The notes: generated by a model not told the origin, from the sequence alone. 64,000 nucleotides of DNA from Tessaracoccus sp. (GCF_016714275.1 NZ_JADJNP010000001.1:1364001-1428000); one strand, 5' to 3'; positions 43,028-52,154 are shown, numbered from the stretch's first letter. Program-made: numbers and translations.

Positions 43028-43051
43028 GGGCACCCCGCATGCGGGGTGCCC
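43028..43051 (-). terminator. Perfect palindrome downstream of rpsO
   Basis: Arms GGGCACCCCGCA and TGCGGGGTGCCC are adjacent with no spacer, so a hairpin would open a few central bases. It lies 77 bases after the rpsO stop on the minus strand and about 43 bases upstream of the P450 start. The T content after it is low. Probably the rpsO terminator. Confidence 0.6.
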
Positions 43052-43067
43052 CGACTGGTGTAGGTCT

Positions 43068-43127
43068 GTTGGTTTCGACACGGTCGCTCGGCTGGTGCCT
43101 CGTCGACCGGCTCGACCAGCGGAGGAT
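43068..43127. repeat. Short intergenic repeat starting TTGGTTTCGAC, copy 2
   Basis: TTGGTTTCGACACGG is followed by a GCTGGT...ACCAGC inverted pair, directly next to the rpsO stop. It shares its first 11 bases and its placement with the repeat at 29876. A degenerate relative may start near 59213 (GCTGGTTGAGCCGAG, in reverse orientation). Confidence 0.45.
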
Positions 43128-43391
43128 TCAGCGACGCAGGCCGAGGCGAGCGATCAGAGCGCGGTAGTGCTCGATGTCGTTCTTCGCGACGTAGTTCAGC
43201 AGACGGCGGCGCTTGCCGACCATCAGCATCAGGCCGCGGTGGCTGTGGTGATCGTGCTTGTGCTGCTTCAGGTGCTCGGTGAGATGAGCGATCCGCTTCG
43301 TCAGCAGCGCGATCTGCACGTCGGGCGAGCCGGTGTCGCCCTCGGACGTCGCGTACTCTTCGATGACCTTCTTCTTAAAATCAGCATCCAT
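43128..43391 (-). CDS. rpsO: 30S ribosomal protein S15
   Basis: An 87-residue uS15 protein with the family features EYATSEGDTGSPDVQIALLTKRI and the C-terminal LMLMVGKRRRLLNYVAKND. The start is MDADFKKKVIEEYA, slightly variant at the N-terminus but of normal length. AGGAG lies 9 bases upstream of the ATG on the minus strand. It ends the translation cluster that begins at rimP, separated from ribF by a divergent GNAT gene. Confidence 0.97.
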   Translation of the reverse strand: MDADFKKKVIEEYATSEGDTGSPDVQIALLTKRIAHLTEHLKQHKHDHHSHRGLMLMVGKRRRLLNYVAKNDIEHYRALIARLGLRR

Positions 43392-43579
43392 ACCTGGGGC
43401 TCCTCTCGGTTCGCTGCACGGCGTCCCCTTCGCGGGTGCGGTCGGGACTCTTACAGGGCCGTGGCCGATTTACGGCAACCTGAGAAGGCTAGCACCGCTG
43501 CGACAGCCCGGCCTAATCGGTGGTTCCTGATCAGGTAGGGTTGGGATCCCCACCCCGACAAGGACCTTGAGGAGGACCC

Positions 43580-44059
43580 ATGGCTGTGACCGTGCGTCGC
43601 GCAACGGCCGACGACCTGGATCTGCTGCGTCCTTTGCAGTATCGCCCGGAACTCAATCTCGTCGACGAACACTTCGCCCAGCAGGAGACGGGACGGCTCA
43701 TCTTCGCGGTGGCCGTCGACGGCGACGAGCCGCTCGGCACCGCCATACTCGACTTCGATGCGGACCAGATGACGCCTGAGCTACGCAACATGTACGTGTA
43801 CCCGACGGCCCGCCGCAAGGGCGCCGGTCGCGCGCTCACCCGCTACATCGAGGACGAGGCCCGTCGCGCCGGCCACACCGCCGTCTACCTCGCCGTCGAC
43901 CCCAACAACTACAAGGCCGTTCCCCTGTACATCTCGCTGGAGTATCACCCGACCGGCGAGCACCTCTTCGTCGACAACCCTGAGGTGCAGCAGGTCGAGG
44001 AGGGCCAACAGCCCAGCACCCACTACGCGATCTACAAGAAGTCGTTGACCGCGCGCTGA
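43580..44059 (+). CDS. GNAT-family N-acetyltransferase
   Basis: A 159-residue acetyltransferase. The acetyl-CoA motif is VYPTARRKGAGRALTRYIEDEA, followed by the C-terminal VDPNNYKAVPLYISLEY segment that is common in GNAT proteins. The substrate is unknown. A GAGGAGG site is correctly placed before the ATG. It is inserted on the plus strand between rpsO and ribF, which otherwise neighbour each other on the minus strand; its stop is 10 bases from the convergent ribF stop. Confidence 0.88.
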   Translation: MAVTVRRATADDLDLLRPLQYRPELNLVDEHFAQQETGRLIFAVAVDGDEPLGTAILDFDADQMTPELRNMYVYPTARRKGAGRALTRYIEDEARRAGHTAVYLAVDPNNYKAVPLYISLEYHPTGEHLFVDNPEVQQVEEGQQPSTHYAIYKKSLTAR

Positions 44060-44069
44060 GCAGTCGACG

Positions 44070-45002
44070 CTAGCGGGGCCCGTCGGAGAGGATCCGGCGG
44101 GCCTCTTCCACGTCCGCGCCCATCTGCGTGATGAGCGCATCGATACCGTCGAACCGGACCTGGCCGCGGAGGCGAGCAACGAAGTCGACTGCGATCTCCG
44201 AGCCGTACAGCTCCAGGTCGGTGCGGTCGAGGACGTAGCTCTCGACACGCCGGTCGGTGCCGTCGAAGGTCGGGTTGCTCCCGACAGAGATCGCCGCCGC
44301 CAGGGGACCTGCCCCCGGCTCGTCGAGGACCGTCACCCAGCCGGCGTACACGCCGTCGGCAGGCACCGCCATCTCGCGCGGGACGGTCAGGTTCGCCGTC
44401 GGGAAGCCCAGTTCGCGCCCGCGCTGGTCCCCCACCACGACAACACCGCGGAACCGGAACGGTCGGCCGAGATGCCTGGCGGCCTCCGCGACGTCGCCGT
44501 CCTCCAGCGCAGCCCGGATGCCGGTGGAGCAGGAGACCTTCGCGTCGACCTCCTCGAGCGCGAGGTGCCGGACCTCGAAGCGGCCCTCCCCCAAGCGAAC
44601 GAGGGTGCCGACGTCGCCGGCCGCGCGGGCGCCGAAGCGGAAGTTCTCCCCCACCACGATCCGGGCGGGGTGCAGCGGCACAAGGAAGCGATCGACGAAC
44701 TCCTCCGGCGTCATCGACGCGACGTCCGGTCCGAAACGGATAACGCGCACCTCATGCGCACCCGCGTGCTTGAGCAGGTCGATGCGCGTGCGGAGGTCCG
44801 TCAGAAGTTTCGGCGCCTGCTCCGGCCGCAGCACGCTGACCGGGTGCGGCCAGAACGTGACGACGGTGAGCGGAAGGTCGACGTCGCGGCACGCCTCCGC
44901 GAGCACCTTCTGATGCCCGCGATGCACGCCGTCGAAGTTGCCGATGACGACGACCGTCTGCTGCGTCCTGTCTCCCACAATGGCCAAATGTGGCACGGTC
45001 AC
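44070..45002 (-). CDS. ribF: Bifunctional riboflavin kinase / FMN adenylyltransferase
   Basis: A 310-residue enzyme making FMN and FAD. The N-terminal nucleotidyltransferase has GNFDGVHRGHQ and the C-terminal kinase has GRELGFPTANL and SVGSNPTFDG. GTG at 45002 overlaps the truB stop as GTGA, which both fixes the start and indicates coupled translation; the upstream frame is antisense-like Arg-rich sequence within truB. Confidence 0.95.
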   Translation of the reverse strand: MTVPHLAIVGDRTQQTVVVIGNFDGVHRGHQKVLAEACRDVDLPLTVVTFWPHPVSVLRPEQAPKLLTDLRTRIDLLKHAGAHEVRVIRFGPDVASMTPEEFVDRFLVPLHPARIVVGENFRFGARAAGDVGTLVRLGEGRFEVRHLALEEVDAKVSCSTGIRAALEDGDVAEAARHLGRPFRFRGVVVVGDQRGRELGFPTANLTVPREMAVPADGVYAGWVTVLDEPGAGPLAAAISVGSNPTFDGTDRRVESYVLDRTDLELYGSEIAVDFVARLRGQVRFDGIDALITQMGADVEEARRILSDGPR

Positions 45003-45862
45003 CCGAGCACCGCAACCGGCCGCGAGCCGACGTCTGTGGGGCGGTACAGCGCCATCAGCTCGCCCGACGGCGCGATCAGGCCCGTCGGATTCGCCGGCAC
45101 GGGCAGCGCAAGCGGGCGGCCGAAGCCGACGTCGCGCGCCTGCTCCTCCGTCAGCTCGACGACGGGAAAGCTGAGCCGGGCGGCGTCGGCCATGGACATG
45201 AGCGCCGGCGGATCGTCGCCGAGGGCCACCGCGTCGTCGAGGGTGTAGCCGCCGATGCGGGTGCGGCGGAGCTTCGTCAGGTGCCCGCCGACGCCGAGCG
45301 CGGCACCGAGATCGCGGGCGATGGCCCGGACATAGGTGCCGGAGGAGCACTCGACGTCGAGGTCGACATCGCACATTTCGCCCGAGGCTCTGACATCGAG
45401 GACGTCGAGCCGCGAAACCGTGACGGGCCGGGCCTTCAGCTCCACCCGCTCACCAGCGCGGGCGAGCGCATACGCGCGTTTGCCGTCGACCTTGATGGCC
45501 GAGACGGTCGTGGGTACCTGGAGGATGTCGCCGCGCTGGGGCTCCAGCGCGCGATCGACTTCGGCCAACGTCAGGCCCGAGGCATCGGCGACGGGCAGCA
45601 CCTCCCCATCGGCGTCGTCGGTGTTCGACGACGCGCCGAGGCGCACGGTTGCCAGGTAGCGCTTGTCGTGCAGGGCCAGGTGGCCGAGCAGCCTCGTCGC
45701 CCGGTTGACGCCGAGGATGAGCACCCCGGTCGCCATCGGATCCAGCGTGCCGGCATGCCCGATCTTGCGGGTGCCGAGCAGCCGACGCAGGCGGCCGACC
45801 ACCTGGTGGGAGGTGACCGCCGACGGCTTGTCGACGATCACCACCCCGGAGGACGAGCTCAC
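44999..45862 (-). CDS. truB: tRNA pseudouridine(55) synthase TruB
   Basis: A 287-residue enzyme that makes pseudouridine 55 in the T-loop of tRNAs. The catalytic Asp is in GHAGTLDPMATGVL; KRYLATVRLG and SSGTYVRAIARDLG are further family motifs. GTG at 45862 overlaps the rbfA stop as GTGA. The C-terminal portion extends into a PUA-like region. Confidence 0.95.
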   Translation of the reverse strand: MSSSSGVVIVDKPSAVTSHQVVGRLRRLLGTRKIGHAGTLDPMATGVLILGVNRATRLLGHLALHDKRYLATVRLGASSNTDDADGEVLPVADASGLTLAEVDRALEPQRGDILQVPTTVSAIKVDGKRAYALARAGERVELKARPVTVSRLDVLDVRASGEMCDVDLDVECSSGTYVRAIARDLGAALGVGGHLTKLRRTRIGGYTLDDAVALGDDPPALMSMADAARLSFPVVELTEEQARDVGFGRPLALPVPANPTGLIAPSGELMALYRPTDVGSRPVAVLG

Positions 45863-46296
45863 TGCTCGTCGTCCTCCTCGGCCTCGCGCGGCTTGCGGTA
45901 CGGGTCCGCCTCGCCCGCGAACTCCTTGCCGACGGCCGACGCGGCGGCCGCGGCGTCCGCCGCCTGCACCTGGGCGAGCAGGTCCTCGATCTGCTTGGCC
46001 GACTCCGGCGTCGCGTCGAGCACGAACTCCAGCGTCGGGGCGAACTTGACGCCCAGCTGCTGGCCGACGGTGGTGCGCAGCATGCCGGTCGCCGACTCCA
46101 GAGCGGCGGCCGTGCCTGCCCGCTCCGCGTCGTCGCCCAGCACCGTGTAGAACACGGTCGCCTCGCGGTTGTCGCCGCTCAGCCGCACCTCGGTGATGGT
46201 CAGGAACCCCAAGCGGGGATCCTTCACCCGGCGCTCGAGCGTCTGGGCGATCACCACCTTGATCTGATCGGCCAGCTTCGCGTTGCGTCCGCTCAT
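45859..46296 (-). CDS. rbfA: Ribosome-binding factor A
   Basis: A 145-residue RbfA, a KH-fold factor for late 30S maturation. The family core runs from LADQIKVVIAQTLERRVKDPRLGFLTITEV to FVLDATPESAKQIEDLL; the C-terminal tail is acidic (EEDDEQ). Its ATG overlaps the infB stop by one base (TGATG) and its stop overlaps the truB GTG. Confidence 0.95.
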   Translation of the reverse strand: MSGRNAKLADQIKVVIAQTLERRVKDPRLGFLTITEVRLSGDNREATVFYTVLGDDAERAGTAAALESATGMLRTTVGQQLGVKFAPTLEFVLDATPESAKQIEDLLAQVQAADAAAAASAVGKEFAGEADPYRKPREAEEDDEQ

Positions 46297-49163
46297 CAGT
46301 CGCGCTCCTTCTCAACCATCTCGAACGTCTCGACGACGTCGCCGACCTTGATGTCGTTGTAGTTGTTCAGGGTCATGCCGCACTCGAAGCCCTCGCGGAC
46401 CTCCGTGGCGTCGTCCTTCTCGCGCCGCAGCGACGCGATGGAGGTCTCGGCGACCACCACGCCGTCGCGGAGCAGGCGCGCCTTGGCGTTGCGCCGGATG
46501 AACCCGCTGGTGACCATGCAGCCCGCGATGTTGCCGAACTTCGAGGAGCGGAACACCTCGCGGATCTCCGCCTGGCCTCGCACCTCCTCGGCGTAGATCG
46601 GCTTGAGCATGCCCTTGAGCGCGGCCTCGATCTCGTCGATCGCCGAGTAGATGACCGAGTAGAACCGGATGTCCACGTTCTCGCGGTCCGCCATCTGCTG
46701 CGCGTGCGGCGTCGGGCGGACGTTGAAGCCGATGATGACAGCCTTCGAGGCGGCGGCCAGCGAGACATTGGTCTCGGTGATGGCGCCGACGCCGCGGTCG
46801 ATGACCCGGAGCGACACGTCCTCGCCGACCTCGATCTTGCTGAGCGCATCCTCCAAGGCCTCGACGGAGCCGGCCCCGTCGCCCTTGAGGATGAGCAGGA
46901 GCTCCTGCGCCTCGCCCCTCTGCAGCTCGTCGAACAGCTGGTCGAGGGTCTTGCGACGGCTCGTCTTCGCCTGCTGCGCGGCACGCATGCGCGCCTCGCG
47001 CTTGTCTGCGATCTGGCGGGCCATGCGGTCGTCGTCGACAACGAGGAAGTTGTCGCCGGCGCCGGGGACCGATGTCAGGCCGAGCACCTGGACCGGCATC
47101 GACGGGAGCGCCTCGGTCACGTTCTCGCCCTGGTCGTTGATCAGGGCGCGGACGCGGCCGTGAGCAGATCCCGCGACGATCGACTCGCCGATGCGGAGCG
47201 TGCCGCGGTGGACGAGCACGGTCGCGACGGGGCCGCGGCCCTTGTCGAGATGACCCTCGATGGCCACGCCCTGCGCGGGCATGTCCGGGTTGGCGCGGAG
47301 GTCGAGCGCGGCGTCCGCCGTGAGCACGATGGCCTCCAGCAGCTCGTCGAGGCCGTAGCCGGAGACCGCGGAGACGTCGACGAACTGGGTGTCGCCGCCG
47401 TACTCCTCCGGGATCAGCCCGAACTCCGAAAGCTGACCGCGGACGCGGACCGGGTCGGCCGCCTCCTTGTCCACCTTGTTGACCGCGACGACGACGGGCA
47501 CGTCGGCCGCCTTCGCGTGGTTCAACGCCTCGATCGTCTGCGGCATCACGCCGTCGTCCGCGGCGACCACGAGCACCGCGATGTCCGTGGACTTCGCGCC
47601 GCGGGCGCGCATGGCGGTGAACGCTTCGTGGCCCGGGGTGTCGATGAAGGTGATCTTGCGCTCGTTGCCGTCGACCTCGGTCTCCACCTGGTAGGCGCCG
47701 ATGGCCTGCGTGATGCCGCCGGCCTCGCCCGCGACGACGTTGCTCTTGCGCAGCGCGTCGAGCAGCTTGGTCTTGCCGTGGTCGACGTGGCCCATGACGG
47801 TGACGACCGGCGGGCGGGCCGCAAGGTCGGACTCGTCGCCGATGTCCTCGCCGAACTCCAGGTCGAAGCTCTCGAGCAGCTCGCGGTCCTCGTCCTCGGG
47901 CGAGACGACCTCGATGTTGTAGTCGAGCTCCGCGCCCAGCACCTCAAGGGTGTCGTCGGCGACCGACTGCGTGGCGGTCACCATCTCGCCCAGGTGGAAC
48001 AGCACCTGCACCAGCGAGGCCGGCTCCACGCCGATCTTCTCGGCGAGGTCCGTCAGTGAGGCGCCGCGGCGGAGGCGGACGGTCGCGCCGTCGCCCTTCC
48101 GCAGCCGCACGCCGCCGATCGTCGGGGCCTCCATCTGGTCGAACTCTTGCCGACGCTGCTTCTTCGACTTGCGCCCCCGCTTACCGGCGGAGCCGCCGCG
48201 GCCGAAGGCGCCCTGCGTGCCGCCGCTGCGGCCACGGCCACCGCCGCGGCCACCAGCAGGCGCGCCGCCGCCACCACCCATGGGCGGGCCACCCGCGCCG
48301 GGACGGCCGCCACCGCCACCGCCCGCGCCGGGACGGCCACGGCCGGGACCGCCGCTGCCCGGACGGGCAGGACGGGAGCCGATGGCCGCGTTCGCGGTCT
48401 TGGGCATCATGGCGGGGTTAGGCCGCGGCATGCCGGGAAGGCCGCCGGTACCGCCGGGACGAGGCATGCCGGGAAGGCCACCCGTCGCGCCGGGACGCGG
48501 CGCGCCGCCCTCGCGGCGCTGGCCGTCGGGACGGGCGGGACGACGCTGCTGCGTGCCCATGCCCTGCGCCGGGGCGAATGGGTTGTTGCCCGGGCGGGGA
48601 CCGCCCGGCTTACGCGGGCCGGGGGTCGCGCCACCGGGGCGCGACGCGCCACCGGGACGGGGCCCGGGTGTGGCGCCGGCGCCGGGACGCGGGCCGGACG
48701 AACCGCCGCCGGGGCGCGGCGCGGGGGCGGCACCACCGGGGGTCGACGGACGCGACGGCGCCGGCGACACGGAGGCCGCCGGAGGCGTCGCAGGCCGCGG
48801 CGCGGCAGGACGGGGTGCGCCGGGGCGCGGGGCCGATGTCGGGGTCGGGGTCGGTGCCGGGGTCGGTGCGGCCGGGGTCTGCGCCGCAGGCGCAGCGGGA
48901 GCGCTGGGAGCCGGGGTCGGCGCCTTGGGCGCGGCGGGCGCGGCCGGGGCGCTGGGACGCGCAGCCGGGCGGGGCGCCTGCTCGGTCTTGGGCGCGCCGG
49001 AAGGAGAGCCGCCCAGGCTCTCCTTGATCTTGCGCACCACAGGGGCCTCGAGCGTGGAGGACGGGCCGCGAACGTATTCGCCCATCTCGCCAAGCTTGGC
49101 CAGTAGTTCTTTACTTGTGATCCCGATTTCCTTGGCGATCTCGTGGACGCGGGGCTTAGCCAC
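46296..49163 (-). CDS. infB: Translation initiation factor IF-2
   Basis: A 955-residue IF2. Residues 1-50 are an N-terminal IF2_N helix domain; residues about 60-330 are an extremely low-complexity Ala/Pro then Gly/Arg/Pro linker, including two tandem copies of GGLPGMPRP (residues 228-248). A second IF2_N lies near residues 365-420. The G domain begins with GHVDHGKT (residues 458-465), with DTPGHEAF and NKVDK following; the C-terminal domains bind fMet-tRNA. GTG at 49163 has AGGAGA upstream. The linker is typical of actinobacterial IF2. Confidence 0.97.
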   Translation of the reverse strand: MAKPRVHEIAKEIGITSKELLAKLGEMGEYVRGPSSTLEAPVVRKIKESLGGSPSGAPKTEQAPRPAARPSAPAAPAAPKAPTPAPSAPAAPAAQTPAAPTPAPTPTPTSAPRPGAPRPAAPRPATPPAASVSPAPSRPSTPGGAAPAPRPGGGSSGPRPGAGATPGPRPGGASRPGGATPGPRKPGGPRPGNNPFAPAQGMGTQQRRPARPDGQRREGGAPRPGATGGLPGMPRPGGTGGLPGMPRPNPAMMPKTANAAIGSRPARPGSGGPGRGRPGAGGGGGGRPGAGGPPMGGGGGAPAGGRGGGRGRSGGTQGAFGRGGSAGKRGRKSKKQRRQEFDQMEAPTIGGVRLRKGDGATVRLRRGASLTDLAEKIGVEPASLVQVLFHLGEMVTATQSVADDTLEVLGAELDYNIEVVSPEDEDRELLESFDLEFGEDIGDESDLAARPPVVTVMGHVDHGKTKLLDALRKSNVVAGEAGGITQAIGAYQVETEVDGNERKITFIDTPGHEAFTAMRARGAKSTDIAVLVVAADDGVMPQTIEALNHAKAADVPVVVAVNKVDKEAADPVRVRGQLSEFGLIPEEYGGDTQFVDVSAVSGYGLDELLEAIVLTADAALDLRANPDMPAQGVAIEGHLDKGRGPVATVLVHRGTLRIGESIVAGSAHGRVRALINDQGENVTEALPSMPVQVLGLTSVPGAGDNFLVVDDDRMARQIADKREARMRAAQQAKTSRRKTLDQLFDELQRGEAQELLLILKGDGAGSVEALEDALSKIEVGEDVSLRVIDRGVGAITETNVSLAAASKAVIIGFNVRPTPHAQQMADRENVDIRFYSVIYSAIDEIEAALKGMLKPIYAEEVRGQAEIREVFRSSKFGNIAGCMVTSGFIRRNAKARLLRDGVVVAETSIASLRREKDDATEVREGFECGMTLNNYNDIKVGDVVETFEMVEKERD

Positions 49164-49327
49164 TGCTCTCCTTCTTGAGGCTCCGACCTGCCAAGGCCGG
49201 AACCGCTAGTTGTGCTTGGTCATCGTTGGGTACTCATCGAGTGGTCATGAGCGTTAGCCCACCTTCTGGTTGCCGCCTCAGCGAGGCGTGTGAACGATGT
49301 GGCCGCGCGTGCGCAGGCCGACGGACA

Positions 49328-49582
49328 TCATATCGCGGGTGGTATCCCACTTCCACCTGGCGACGAGACGATCTCGGCGAGCGTCGCCGCCGCCCCGAAC
49401 GCACGCCGGATCGCCTGGCGCTTGACCGCGAGGTCGAGGCACCCTGCATGCACGTAGGCCCCGCGCCCGGACAGCCTCGGACGCGTGCCGTCGACGACGA
49501 CGTCGCCCCGACGCACAAGGCGCAGCAGCGCGCCCTGCTCGTCGCGGGCGCGGCAGCCGATGCACGTGCGGATGGGAGTCAC
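49328..49582 (-). CDS. ylxR: YlxR-family RNA-binding protein (DUF448)
   Basis: An 84-residue YlxR protein with RTCIGCRARDEQGALLRLVR and RLSGRGAYVHAGCLDLA, the two conserved segments of the family. It is commonly encoded between nusA and infB. GTG at 49582 was chosen as the family start; the longer frame upstream runs antisense to the secreted-protein gene. infB starts 164 bases downstream. That gap shows no feature besides the infB ribosome site. Confidence 0.88.
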   Translation of the reverse strand: MTPIRTCIGCRARDEQGALLRLVRRGDVVVDGTRPRLSGRGAYVHAGCLDLAVKRQAIRRAFGAAATLAEIVSSPGGSGIPPAI

Positions 49583-49705
49583 AGCCTCAGAGTAGCGACT
49601 CTGACCTGATTCCCAGGGCAGGCACAGGCTCAGCACATGGTCGACGCCGAGAGTCGGCTCAGGTCGCACAACCCGGCCTGACAACCGACTGGGAAGGAAA
49701 CCCAC

Positions 49706-50290
49706 ATGAAGAAGACCACCATCGCCGGCCTCTCGGCCGCGGCCCTGGCCGCAGGACTCGGGCTCGGCGCCGGGGCCCTCGCCAACGCCGACACCACGAG
49801 TCCGACGCCCACGCCGTCGGCCTCTTCCGGCACAGACGCCGGCTCCTCCGGCAAGCCCGAACGCGGCCACCGCGGCGGCGGGCACGGCAAGAGGGGCGGG
49901 TTCGGTGCCGACACCGCGACGCTGGCCGCCAAGCTCGGCGTGACCGAGGACGCGCTGAAGTCCGCGCTGGAGAAGGCACGCGAGGAGACGTCACCCTCGG
50001 AGACGACCTCGCCGTCGGAGCAGTCCGACGAGCAGCGTCGAGCGGCCCGTGAGACGCGGCAGAAGGCGCTCGTCTCCGCCGTCGCCAAGGAACTGAACCT
50101 CGACGAGGAGAAGGTCGCCGGCGCCGTCGAGGAGGCACGGGCCGAGCGCACGGCAGAGCGCGAAGCCTCACAGAAGGAGAAGCTGGCCTCCGCCGTCACG
50201 GACGGGAAGCTGACCCAGGCCGAGGCCGACGCCGTCGCAAAGGCCATCGACCAGGGCATCGTCGAACTGCGGGGAGGCCCCCGCGGCTAA
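49706..50290 (+). CDS. Secreted or surface helical protein of unknown function
   Basis: A 194-residue protein with a signal peptide (MKKTTIAGLSAAALAAGLGL, cleavage near ANA-DTT at residue 28), a Ser/Thr/Pro linker, a Gly/His/Arg-rich patch (GHRGGGHGKRGG), and a charged helical region with three short repeats around ALxxALxxA (LAAKLGVTEDALKSALEKAREE, then VAKELNLDEEKVAGAVEEARAE, then VTDGKLTQAEADAVAKAIDQG). These repeats resemble small DNA- or calcium-site-free helical pairs, but the family function is unknown. GGAAGGA precedes the ATG. It lies on the opposite strand inside the nusA-infB interval. Confidence 0.75.
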   Translation: MKKTTIAGLSAAALAAGLGLGAGALANADTTSPTPTPSASSGTDAGSSGKPERGHRGGGHGKRGGFGADTATLAAKLGVTEDALKSALEKAREETSPSETTSPSEQSDEQRRAARETRQKALVSAVAKELNLDEEKVAGAVEEARAERTAEREASQKEKLASAVTDGKLTQAEADAVAKAIDQGIVELRGGPRG

Positions 50291-50315
50291 GGCCCCGCAC
50301 GAGACCGAAGGAGAC

Positions 50316-52154
50316 CTAGCCCTCACCCCGGAAGGCCTGGTACCTCTGCTCCGAGTTGAGGTACCAGGCCAGGGTCTTGTCCACCTGCTCCCGGATCCAG
50401 GCGCCGTCGGTCTCGGCCGCCAGGTCATTCAGTTCGTAGGGGTCATCGACGAGGTTGTACACCTCGTCGCGCCGGTCGCCGAAGTGATGGATGACCTTCA
50501 TGTCGCCCTCCATCGTCGCCGCGCACCGCCCCCGGGCGTAGCAGGTTGCCAGTGCCGGCGGCTGCGGCTCGTCGCTCAGCAGGGAGGGGTAGTACTCGTC
50601 GACACTGCGAAGGTCGAAGCCCGCGGCGTCGACCACCGTCGGCAGAACGGCCAGCTGGCTGACCGGCCCGGGAACGAGCTTTCCCGCGTGGGAGGGGTCG
50701 TGCACGAGGTAGGGAATGCGCAGGCCCTCCTCGTAGATGGTGTTGTCATGCTGGTAGACGCGATGCTCGCCGAAGCCCTCGCCGTGATCACCAGTGATGA
50801 CGAAGACCGTGTCCTCGTAGAGGCCGAGTTCCTTGAAGATCTCGATCACATGGCCGACGAACCGGTCCTGGTAATGGATGCTGTTCAGGTAGGAGTTGAG
50901 CAGCGGATCGTCGACGAAGTCGATGGTCTCGTAACCCTCCAGCGCGTAGTCGTGATGGCCGGTGACGGTCAGCATGCCGAGCAGGAACGGCTGGTCGCGG
51001 TGCCGCTCCAGCCACGCGCGCTGCGGCGGCAGCATGATGTCGTCCTCGTAGCCGAAGTAGTTGGCCCTGTTGTAGCCGGCCCTGCTCATCGTGTCGACGG
51101 CCATGAAGTCGTCGAAGCCGAGGTTCGCGACGGTGCCGCGGCGGCGCTCGAAACGCTCGGTCGCGGTCTGGAAGAAGCCGGTCGCGTACCCCTGCTCCGC
51201 GAGAAGCTCCGGGAGGCAGCGGGCGGGGAGGCTGCCAGGGTCCGCCTCGGTGTTCAGCTGGTCGAGGGGCGGCGCGATGCCGCAGTAGACCGCCGTCAGC
51301 GCCTTCGAGGTGTGTGGCAGCACGCTGTAGCCGCGCTCGGGCGTGATGCTCGTTTCAGCCAACGCGTCAAGGACAGGGGTCACCGGATACCTCGTCTCCG
51401 GCAGCGTCGACGTCGCCCTGTGCGACTCCAGCGTGATCACGACGACGTTCTTCTGCCATTCCCCACGCGGCGCGAGACGCGTCTGTGCGGGCTGCGGGTC
51501 GATGTCGTCGGCGAGCGCTTCGGGGTAGGCGAGCGCCTCGCGCACCTCCCCCATCGCGATTTGGACCGGCGGCGCCAACGCGAACGCGGCCGACACCGTC
51601 GGCGCGCTCCACACGCTCGCCGCCAGCAGGCCGACGGCGCCCACCACCGCGAGCCGCCGCACCAACGCGCTGGGCTCCCGGAGCGGGCGCTCCACGGCCC
51701 ACCCGAGCAGCAGCGGCAACACCACGACGCTCCCGACCGCGACGGCGATCAGGACGTAGCTGTCGGCCGTCATCTGCGAACCGATCATCGGCCCCAGCTC
51801 GGCGAGCTCCCTCGCGAAGGTGACGAAGTAGTCCCAGGTCACCGGATTGCCGGTGCGGATCATGTACTCGTGGTTGGTGACGAACACGAGCGCAACGATC
51901 AGCGTCGCCAGGTGCGCGAGACAGAAGACCACCGTTCGCGCCCTCCCCCGCGCCAGATGGCACGCGACGAGCCACAGCAGCAGCCAGGCGCCGCCGAAAG
52001 CCACGTCAGAGGCGATCTTGACCGCGATGTCGAGCGGCCCCGAACCCGGGTAGAAGATGCGGATGCGGATCGCCTTCAACCACACGCCCAGGATGGTGAC
52101 CGGGACGAGGAGCACAACGAGGCGCCCCCACATGTGGCGAGGCTGGCGCTGCAT
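50316..52154 (-). CDS. LTA-synthase-like membrane sulfatase/phosphotransferase
   Basis: A 612-residue protein of the alkaline phosphatase/sulfatase superfamily with five N-terminal membrane segments (residues about 12-25, 45-65, 75-95, 135-155, 165-185) and an extracytoplasmic catalytic domain. Candidate metal ligands are Glu243 in ITLESHRA and Asp456-His457 in ITGDHGEGFGEH; the nucleophile candidate is Thr282 in LPHTSKAL, as in LTA synthase and phosphoethanolamine transferases. It probably transfers a phospho-alcohol to a cell-surface polymer. Its ATG overlaps the nusA stop (TGATG), an unusual operon position. Confidence 0.85.
   Translation of the reverse strand: MQRQPRHMWGRLVVLLVPVTILGVWLKAIRIRIFYPGSGPLDIAVKIASDVAFGGAWLLLWLVACHLARGRARTVVFCLAHLATLIVALVFVTNHEYMIRTGNPVTWDYFVTFARELAELGPMIGSQMTADSYVLIAVAVGSVVVLPLLLGWAVERPLREPSALVRRLAVVGAVGLLAASVWSAPTVSAAFALAPPVQIAMGEVREALAYPEALADDIDPQPAQTRLAPRGEWQKNVVVITLESHRATSTLPETRYPVTPVLDALAETSITPERGYSVLPHTSKALTAVYCGIAPPLDQLNTEADPGSLPARCLPELLAEQGYATGFFQTATERFERRRGTVANLGFDDFMAVDTMSRAGYNRANYFGYEDDIMLPPQRAWLERHRDQPFLLGMLTVTGHHDYALEGYETIDFVDDPLLNSYLNSIHYQDRFVGHVIEIFKELGLYEDTVFVITGDHGEGFGEHRVYQHDNTIYEEGLRIPYLVHDPSHAGKLVPGPVSQLAVLPTVVDAAGFDLRSVDEYYPSLLSDEPQPPALATCYARGRCAATMEGDMKVIHHFGDRRDEVYNLVDDPYELNDLAAETDGAWIREQVDKTLAWYLNSEQRYQAFRGEG

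Noticed and set aside
48420..48490. Tandem DNA repeat within infB
   Set aside because: It encodes the duplicated GGLPGMPRP segment of the IF2 linker and is ordinary low-complexity variation in actinobacterial IF2.
47950..49209. Pro/Gly-rich plus-strand open frames over infB
   Set aside because: They mirror the repetitive GC-rich linker of IF2 and have no independent features.
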